NCBI GenBank assembly: GCA_007131465.1
Contig: SLQN01000169.1
Coordinates: 1-10,864 of the forward strand
DNA length: 10,864 bases
DNA from: Paracoccaceae bacterium
Lineage (GTDB): Bacteria; Pseudomonadota; Alphaproteobacteria; Rhodobacterales; Rhodobacteraceae
Direction of reading: 5' to 3'
Shown here: positions 7,141 through 10,864 of the stretch, in pieces
Layout: every line of letters starts with the position of its first letter
Numbering within the stretch: position 1 is the first letter of the stretch
The notes under the pieces: model-generated
Database searches by the model: none
What the model saw: the letters and a program-made list of their open reading frames with translations, nothing else
What the model was told of the DNA's origin: nothing
Position numbers and translations under genes: made by a program

Positions 7141-7251
7141 CCTATGCGCATTTCCAGAAGAATTCAGGCCAAAAAGCGCGTCAAGCGGACTGGTTTTCCG
7201 TCCGTTTCCCGCCTATTTTGCGCAAAAGCGCAGGCAGGAAAGGGGCGCGTC
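7141..7251. promoter_or_regulatory. Divergent intergenic region between kinase and map
   Basis: This 111-bp stretch must contain the promoters for both divergent genes. On the minus strand TTGACG (7184-7179) is a plausible -35 box for the kinase, but the -10 region is poor. It is overlapped by a hairpin-forming dyad (7183-7190 with 7200-7207, inner GG/CC and a TTTT loop). The 12-bp palindrome at 7216-7227 lies between this and the map ribosome binding site. I could not place a convincing map promoter. Confidence 0.4.
7216..7227. promoter_or_regulatory. Perfect 12-bp palindrome TTTTGCGCAAAA between kinase and map
   Basis: TTTTGCGCAAAA is perfectly symmetric and shares the core TTGCGCAA with palindromes at 3434-3445 and 3550-3559. 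Its centre lies about 81 bp upstream of the kinase start codon and about 30 bp upstream of the map TTG start. It is well placed to be an operator for one or both genes; binding protein unknown. Confidence 0.45.
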
Positions 7252-8061
7252 TTGGACGAAAAGCATGATGGCAGCATGACCAGAGACGGAATCCGCCTGC
7301 ATCAGGCTTCGGATTTCGCAGGCATGCACAAGGCTGGAAACCTGGCCGCACGCATTCTCGACGAAATTGCAGAGCATGTCTATCCGGGCCAGACAACCGA
7401 AGAAATCGACCGGATCATCACCGACAAGGTCGCGGCCGCGGGTGCACAATCGGCCACAATCGGCTACCGGGGCTATCAGCACGCCAGCTGCATTTCGGTC
7501 AACCATGTTGTCTGTCACGGTATTCCCGGCCCGAAAACGCTGAAACCCGGCGATATCCTGAATATCGATGTCACCGTCATTGTGGATGGGTGGTTCGGGG
7601 ACACGTCGCGCATGTATGTCGCAGGTGTCATGCCGCGCAGGGCAGAACGGCTGATCCAGGTCACCCATGACGCCTTGATGCTGGGGATCGAGGCTGTCAG
7701 GCCCGGCAACACCTTTGGTGATATCGGCCACGCCATCCAGAGCTATGTCGAAAGCCAGCGTATGTCCGTTGTCCGGGATTTCTGTGGCCACGGGCTTGGG
7801 CGTGTCTTTCACGCCCCGCCCAATGTCCTGCATTACGGACGGCCGGGGCAGGGGCCAAGGCTGGAAGAAGGCATGTTCTTCACCATCGAGCCGATGGTCA
7901 ATCTTGGCAGGCCCGAAACCAAGGTTCTTGCAGATGACTGGACAGCGGTGACCCGTGACAAGTCCCTTTCGGCGCAATTCGAGCATTCGATTGGCGTGAC
8001 CGCATCAGGGGTCGATATATTCACTCTGTCTCCGGCGGGAGTATTTCATCCGATGTGGTGA
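7252..8061 (+). CDS. map: Type I methionine aminopeptidase
   Basis: This enzyme removes the initiator methionine from new proteins in the cytosol using a two-metal centre. From the TTG start at 7252 it has 269 residues, normal for the family. All five metal ligands are present: D106 and D117 (ILNIDVTVIVDGWFGDTS), H180 (CGHGLG), E213 (FTIEPM) and E244 (QFEHSIGV). H89 in VVCHGIPG is the active-site histidine. The TTG is preferred because AGGAAAGGGG lies 6 bases before it and the resulting N-terminus MDEKHDG-MTRDGIRLH fits the family; ATG at 7276 has no clear Shine-Dalgarno and is the alternative. The frame stays open back to 7144, but that extension is basic and unlike the family. It converges on the membrane-protein gene, overlapping it by 41 bp. 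Whether it is the only copy in the genome cannot be judged. Confidence 0.95.
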   Translation: MDEKHDGSMTRDGIRLHQASDFAGMHKAGNLAARILDEIAEHVYPGQTTEEIDRIITDKVAAAGAQSATIGYRGYQHASCISVNHVVCHGIPGPKTLKPGDILNIDVTVIVDGWFGDTSRMYVAGVMPRRAERLIQVTHDALMLGIEAVRPGNTFGDIGHAIQSYVESQRMSVVRDFCGHGLGRVFHAPPNVLHYGRPGQGPRLEEGMFFTIEPMVNLGRPETKVLADDWTAVTRDKSLSAQFEHSIGVTASGVDIFTLSPAGVFHPMW

Positions 8062-8935
8062 TCTGCATTGGCGTGCCTGTCGGTCCCGGCATTCGCTTTT
8101 GTCGCCGCAATTCGAGCGTCGCATTGAAAACGCCGCCCAGCAGGACTGCGTATGCGCAGATATAGAACCACATCAAGAGAGCGACGACTGCCCCGATCGA
8201 TCCATAGATGGCATTGTAGTCGCCGAAATGCGCGAGGTAATAGGAGAACCCTGCCGAAGCCGTCAGCCACAATGTTACGGCAACAACGAGTCCGGGCGCC
8301 CATATCTCGGGGTCAGTCGACGATCTGTTCGGCCCGATCTTGTAAAACACTCCGATCCAGAGCGCGACAATACCCAGTGTCAGCCCCCAGCGTGCCGCTT
8401 CGAGGATAAGCGCCTGTGCCCCGAACAGTGGAAAGAATGCGAGGAGAACGGGCAGGATCAGGACCGAAAGCAGCGCAACGATTCCGACGATCAGCATTCC
8501 GACCGTGATGACTGCGACGCGCAAGGCATGCGCCAAACCTGACCTGCGTGGGGTCTGGTGAATTGCGCATAACCCGATCAGCAGGGCGTCGACGCCCCGG
8601 CGCGCAAGGAACAGGGCAATCAGGACGGAAACAAGGCTGGTCCATCCCAGAATGCCGTCGCTGGCCCAGACAAGTCGGGTGATCTGATTGCTCAACAGGG
8701 TAAAGGCCGCTTCGGGAACCAGGTCTTCGATCAGGGCAAGCTGGTCTTGCAGCATCAGCGGGTCCGCAAAAAACCCGAAGACGGAAATGAATGCGGCAAT
8801 ACCCGGAAACACGGCAAGCAAGGCAAAAAAGGCCACCCCCGCAGAGAGCAGCCCGATATTGCGCGCATTCATGGTCTGATAAAGATCCAGAAAGAACCGG
8901 AAACCGGCCATAAATTTTGCAACAGGTTGGCTCAA
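8021..8935 (-). CDS. YihY/BrkB (UPF0761) family inner-membrane protein
   Basis: This 304-residue hydrophobic protein has about six membrane segments (roughly 29-57, 97-123, 137-170, 182-200, 211-234, 244-275). Family signatures include NIGLLSAGVAFFALLAVFPG near 26-45 and YGSIGAVVALLMWFYICAYA near 244-263, followed by LLGGVFNATLE. Members are often annotated as YihY/virulence factor BrkB or ribonuclease BN, but the RNase BN label is a historical mistake and the true role is unknown. The start is taken as TTG 8935-8933, which overlaps the TGA of the upstream H-NS-like gene, implying co-transcription and translational coupling. ATG at codon 9 is an alternative, and neither has a strong Shine-Dalgarno. 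The last 41 bases are antisense to the end of map. The C-terminal tail is polar and probably cytoplasmic. Confidence 0.9.
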   Translation of the reverse strand: MSQPVAKFMAGFRFFLDLYQTMNARNIGLLSAGVAFFALLAVFPGIAAFISVFGFFADPLMLQDQLALIEDLVPEAAFTLLSNQITRLVWASDGILGWTSLVSVLIALFLARRGVDALLIGLCAIHQTPRRSGLAHALRVAVITVGMLIVGIVALLSVLILPVLLAFFPLFGAQALILEAARWGLTLGIVALWIGVFYKIGPNRSSTDPEIWAPGLVVAVTLWLTASAGFSYYLAHFGDYNAIYGSIGAVVALLMWFYICAYAVLLGGVFNATLELRRQKRMPGPTGTPMQITTSDEILPPETE

Positions 8936-9243
8936 ATCGCCATGTCATCCAGCGACTTGCCGGAGTCGAGGGCCTCGATGATCCATTTGGGTTTACGTCC
9001 CCGACCGGTCCATGTCTGTTCCGGATTGGCCGGATTGGCGTATTTGGGCACAGAGAGGGATCTTGTGGATTTCGCGGGTTTCCCCAAAAGCTGTTCAATC
9101 GTAAAGCCGTGCTGCCGGACAACCGCGTCAGCTTCGGCCAGCGCCTTTTTCCGCGCGCGGTCTTCGAATGAAGACACGGCCTTCTTCACATCTTTCTGCA
9201 GTTTCTTCAATTCGTCAAGCGACAATGTCTCTAAGTCAACCAT
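8932..9243 (-). CDS. H-NS family nucleoid-associated protein (HvrA-like)
   Basis: This small DNA-binding protein binds the minor groove of AT-rich DNA, with likely roles in gene silencing or global regulation. From ATG 9243-9241 it has 103 residues. An N-terminal amphipathic region (about 1-50, LSLDELKKLQKDVKKAV) should oligomerize. The C-terminal domain carries the family motif KYANPANPEQTWTGRGRKPK (67-86), with the AT-hook-like GRGRKPKW core at 80-87. I prefer this start over the in-frame ATG at 9255 because GGAGG (9253-9249) sits 5 bases before it and overlaps the upstream ATG, and the protein then begins like other members. Rhodobacter HvrA, which affects photosynthesis and nitrogen-fixation genes, is of this type, but several paralogues can occur, so no symbol is given. 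The membrane-protein gene overlaps its stop codon. Confidence 0.92.
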   Translation of the reverse strand: MVDLETLSLDELKKLQKDVKKAVSSFEDRARKKALAEADAVVRQHGFTIEQLLGKPAKSTRSLSVPKYANPANPEQTWTGRGRKPKWIIEALDSGKSLDDMAI

Positions 9244-9341
9244 TTCATCCTCCATTTGTCTGATCTAGCGCTGTACACTAGCTCTATTTGCAATTGATGC
9301 AACTGAAATCTGAAAAGGACCCTCGCGCGAATAACCTTTTC

Positions 9342-9383
9342 TGCGGATATTTACTTTCGATGATTTATCCGCAAAAATCGAAA
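9342..9383. other. Interlocking inverted repeats (alternative hairpins or pseudoknot)
   Basis: TGCGGATA (9342-9349) pairs with TATCCGCA (9366-9373), and TTTCGAT (9355-9361), inside that loop, pairs with ATCGAAA (9377-9383) beyond it. Both stems are perfect (8 and 7 bp) and they cross. In RNA they would form an H-type pseudoknot or two competing hairpins; in DNA they would be two overlapping operator-like dyads. The final linker of 3 bases is short for a relaxed pseudoknot, so competing hairpins may be likelier. Confidence 0.4.
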
Positions 9384-9402
9384 CGGAGCAAGACGTGTTT
9401 GC

Positions 9403-9442
9403 GTTCAAAGGGAATGAAGCACGCGTTTTTGTTTCCTTGAAC
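9403..9442. other. Long stem-loop upstream of hns-like gene and cobT
   Basis: GTTCAA(A)GGGAA (9403-9414) pairs with TTTCCTTGAAC (9432-9442): 11 base pairs with one bulged A and one G-U, around a 17-base loop. On neither strand is it followed by a clear T-run. It may be part of an untranslated leader or a protein-binding dyad; role unknown. Confidence 0.35.
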
Positions 9443-9613
9443 ATCGCGTTGCAGCCCGCGTGCGTGTGTGACTGACATGCGCATTTCGTTTGCACGGACC
9501 ATCCGCTGTGCGCGGTTGTGTCGCGCCGCGGAGACAGGCCGCCACCTTGCACCTGATTGGCTTTCTTTTCCACTGCCGCTGAGCTATCTGTCTGTTCTGA
9601 AGCCATAGCAGAG

Positions 9614-10864
9614 ATGCCACGCATGTCCCGGATTGAAAATCCCGCAGACCCATTCAAGAAGGCCCTTTCCGAGGCGACCCGGACCATGGCTGATGCGCGT
9701 GACATGACTGTCACTTATTCGGTTGATCCGCCGGGGTTGAGCGGCGATACGATGCGCCTGCCGCAGGTTACAAGGCGGATGACGCAGGACGAGGTTCTGC
9801 TGGCGCGTGGCACAGCTGATACACTGGCGCTGCGGCACAGATTCCATGACGAGTCAGTGCATGCGCGCTATTTGCCACAGGGGCAGATGGCGCGCGATCT
9901 CTATCAGGCGATGGAGGAAGCGCGCTGCGAAGCGGTGGGCGCGCGGCACATGCCCGGCACGGCCAAGAATATCGACGCGCGCATCGCGCACGACGCGGTG
10001 CGCAAGGGCTATTCCCAGATTCGCGACCGTCAGGATGCGCCGCTGTCAGTTGCCGCCTCGTACATGATCCGCCAGTTGGCGACGGGTCGCGACCTGCCGG
10101 ACGGGGCAGGGCACGTTCTGGACCTGTGGCGCGGGTTCATCGAGGAACGCGCGGGGGGTACGCTTGACGATCTGGAACGGGTTCTGGCCGATCAGGGCCA
10201 GTTTGCCCGCTTTGCCCGAAAGATGATCGCGGATCTTGGCTATGGCGACCAGCTTGGCGATGATCCCGACGATACGGGCGATGAAGACGAAGGCTCGGAG
10301 GACGACACCGACGAGCAGCCACAGGAGCCTGAGAACCCTGATAGCGACGGACAAGACGAACAATCCGACGAGGACAGCGATCAGGACAGCCCGGCGCAGG
10401 ACAGCGCCCAAGCCGATGTTGCACTGGACGAAGACGTGGATGACGAGATGTCGGACGAGGCCCAGATGCCCGAGGCCGATGCCCCGCTGGAACCGCCAGC
10501 CGCGCCCCCGCATTCCGAAGCCAGCGCAGATTACACGGCCTTCGCGACCGAGTTCGACGAGGAGGTTCGTGCCGAGGATCTGGCCGACCCCGCCGAACTT
10601 GAACGGCTGCGCGCCTATCTGGACCAGCAACTTGAGCCTCTGAAAGGCGCAGTTTCGCGGCTGGCCAACAAGTTGCAGCGCCGTTTGCAGGCGCAACAGA
10701 ACCGTTCGTGGCTGTTCGATCTGGAGGAAGGTATTCTTGATGCCGGACGCCTCGCGCGCGTCGTCGCCAACCCGACAACGCCGCTCAGCTTCAAGCAGGA
10801 GAAGGACACCGAATTCCGCGACACGGTGGTTACGCTGCTGCTGGACAATTCCGGCTCCATGCGC
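9614..10864 (+). CDS. cobT: Cobaltochelatase subunit CobT, 3'-truncated by window edge
   Basis: CobT works with CobS and CobN in the aerobic cobalamin pathway to insert cobalt into hydrogenobyrinic acid a,c-diamide at the cost of ATP. The frame runs 417 codons to the window end without a stop; full-length CobT is around 600 residues. The N-terminal domain begins [15 protein letters not shown] and carries [19 protein letters not shown] and [20 protein letters not shown] (101-120). A long Asp/Glu-rich linker follows (about 213-290), typical of CobT. Near 359-415 come [20 protein letters not shown] and the start of the von Willebrand A domain with its MIDAS motif D411-N-S-G-S, where the window stops. 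ATG 9614 is used; ATG 9623, in frame, gives [11 protein letters not shown] and is equally possible, with no strong Shine-Dalgarno for either. CobS, often adjacent, is not upstream here; the neighbour is a divergent hns-like gene. Confidence 0.95.
   Translation, partial: MPRMSRIENPADPFKKALSEATRTMADARDMTVTYSVDPPGLSGDTMRLPQVTRRMTQDEVLLARGTADTLALRHRFHDESVHARYLPQGQMARDLYQAMEEARCEAVGARHMPGTAKNIDARIAHDAVRKGYSQIRDRQDAPLSVAASYMIRQLATGRDLPDGAGHVLDLWRGFIEERAGGTLDDLERVLADQGQFARFARKMIADLGYGDQLGDDPDDTGDEDEGSEDDTDEQPQEPENPDSDGQDEQSDEDSDQDSPAQDSAQADVALDEDVDDEMSDEAQMPEADAPLEPPAAPPHSEASADYTAFATEFDEEVRAEDLADPAELERLRAYLDQQLEPLKGAVSRLANKLQRRLQAQQNRSWLFDLEEGILDAGRLARVVANPTTPLSFKQEKDTEFRDTVVTLLLDNSGSMR

Larger units (their letters stand above)
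9244..9613. other. 370-bp non-coding gap between divergent hns-like gene and cobT
   Basis: The stretch is AT-richer than its surroundings and should carry the promoters for both divergent genes. On the minus strand TTGCAT (9302-9297), 16 bp, TAGTGT (9280-9275) is a weak promoter candidate for the hns-like gene. Dyads include TTGCA/TGCAA (9288-9302) and an imperfect CTAG palindrome (9265-9281), besides the two structures listed separately. A minus-strand frame from ATG 9606 down to 9265 (113 codons) is open but has low third-position GC, no Shine-Dalgarno and no recognisable motif, so I do not call it. No tRNA or small-RNA gene is recognised. Confidence 0.6.

Noticed and set aside
7213..7986. 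257-codon minus-strand open frame
   Set aside because: It is antisense to map, which has all metal-binding residues in the plus frame.
8313..9122. 269-codon minus-strand open frame
   Set aside because: It is a shifted frame over the YihY-like and H-NS-like genes and has an Arg/Pro-rich composition typical of shadow frames.
9265..9606. 113-codon minus-strand open frame ending 22 bp before the hns-like gene
   Set aside because: It has low third-position GC compared with neighbours, no Shine-Dalgarno, no recognisable motif, and it covers the region where the hns promoter must lie.
9244..9613. Cobalamin riboswitch upstream of cobT
   Set aside because: I searched for the usual B12-box-like core and saw none; only unrelated stem-loops are present.
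10046..10696. 216-codon minus-strand open frame rich in Val, Leu and Ile
   Set aside because: It is antisense to the acidic linker of cobT. The hydrophobic look comes from reverse-complementing Asp/Glu codons.

Overview
The window looks like chromosomal DNA from an alphaproteobacterium of the Rhodobacterales (Rhodobacteraceae / Roseobacter type). The evidence is GC-rich coding sequence, a TIGR02302/DUF4175 coiled-coil protein, a Hint-domain protein of the kind common in roseobacters, a short H-NS/HvrA-type protein, and CobT of aerobic cobalamin synthesis. I see no mobile element, CRISPR array, tRNA or rRNA. The genes are mostly housekeeping or regulatory.

Layout. 1-1310 (+): C-terminal half of a TIGR02302-family protein, cut by the window edge. 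1311-1485: intergenic, with a weak forward terminator, a short AT-rich motif and the intrinsic terminator of rpsD. 1486-2106 (-): rpsD (ribosomal protein S4, GTG start), preceded by a hairpin-rich leader of about 134 nt and a near-consensus promoter at 2247-2274. 2311-3327 (-): Hint-domain protein. 3559-4209 and 4225-7140 (-): a two-component pair in one operon, a 971-residue soluble GAF-PAS-PAS-PAS histidine kinase with a degenerate C-terminal receiver, followed 15 bp later by a NarL/LuxR-type response regulator. 7252-8061 (+): type I methionine aminopeptidase, probably starting at TTG, divergent from the kinase. 8021-8935 and 8932-9243 (-): a YihY/BrkB-family membrane protein overlapping the stop codon of an H-NS-like gene; its 3' end overlaps the map 3' end by 41 bp. 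9244-9613: a 370-bp non-coding gap with strong dyad symmetries. 9614-10864 (+): cobT, cut by the window edge inside its MIDAS motif.

How the genes work together. The kinase and regulator form a cytoplasmic signalling pair. Perfect palindromes with the core TTGCGCAA lie upstream of the kinase, directly after the regulator, and upstream of the Hint gene, so one regulator might link these genes; this is inference. The H-NS-like and YihY-like genes are probably co-translated. rpsD appears to be a single-gene transcription unit with its own promoter, structured leader and terminator.

I found no convincing new multi-gene system. The best leads are the TTGCGCAA palindromes, the rpsD leader, the degenerate receiver of the kinase, the poorly understood Hint protein, and the interlocking inverted repeats upstream of hns and cobT.
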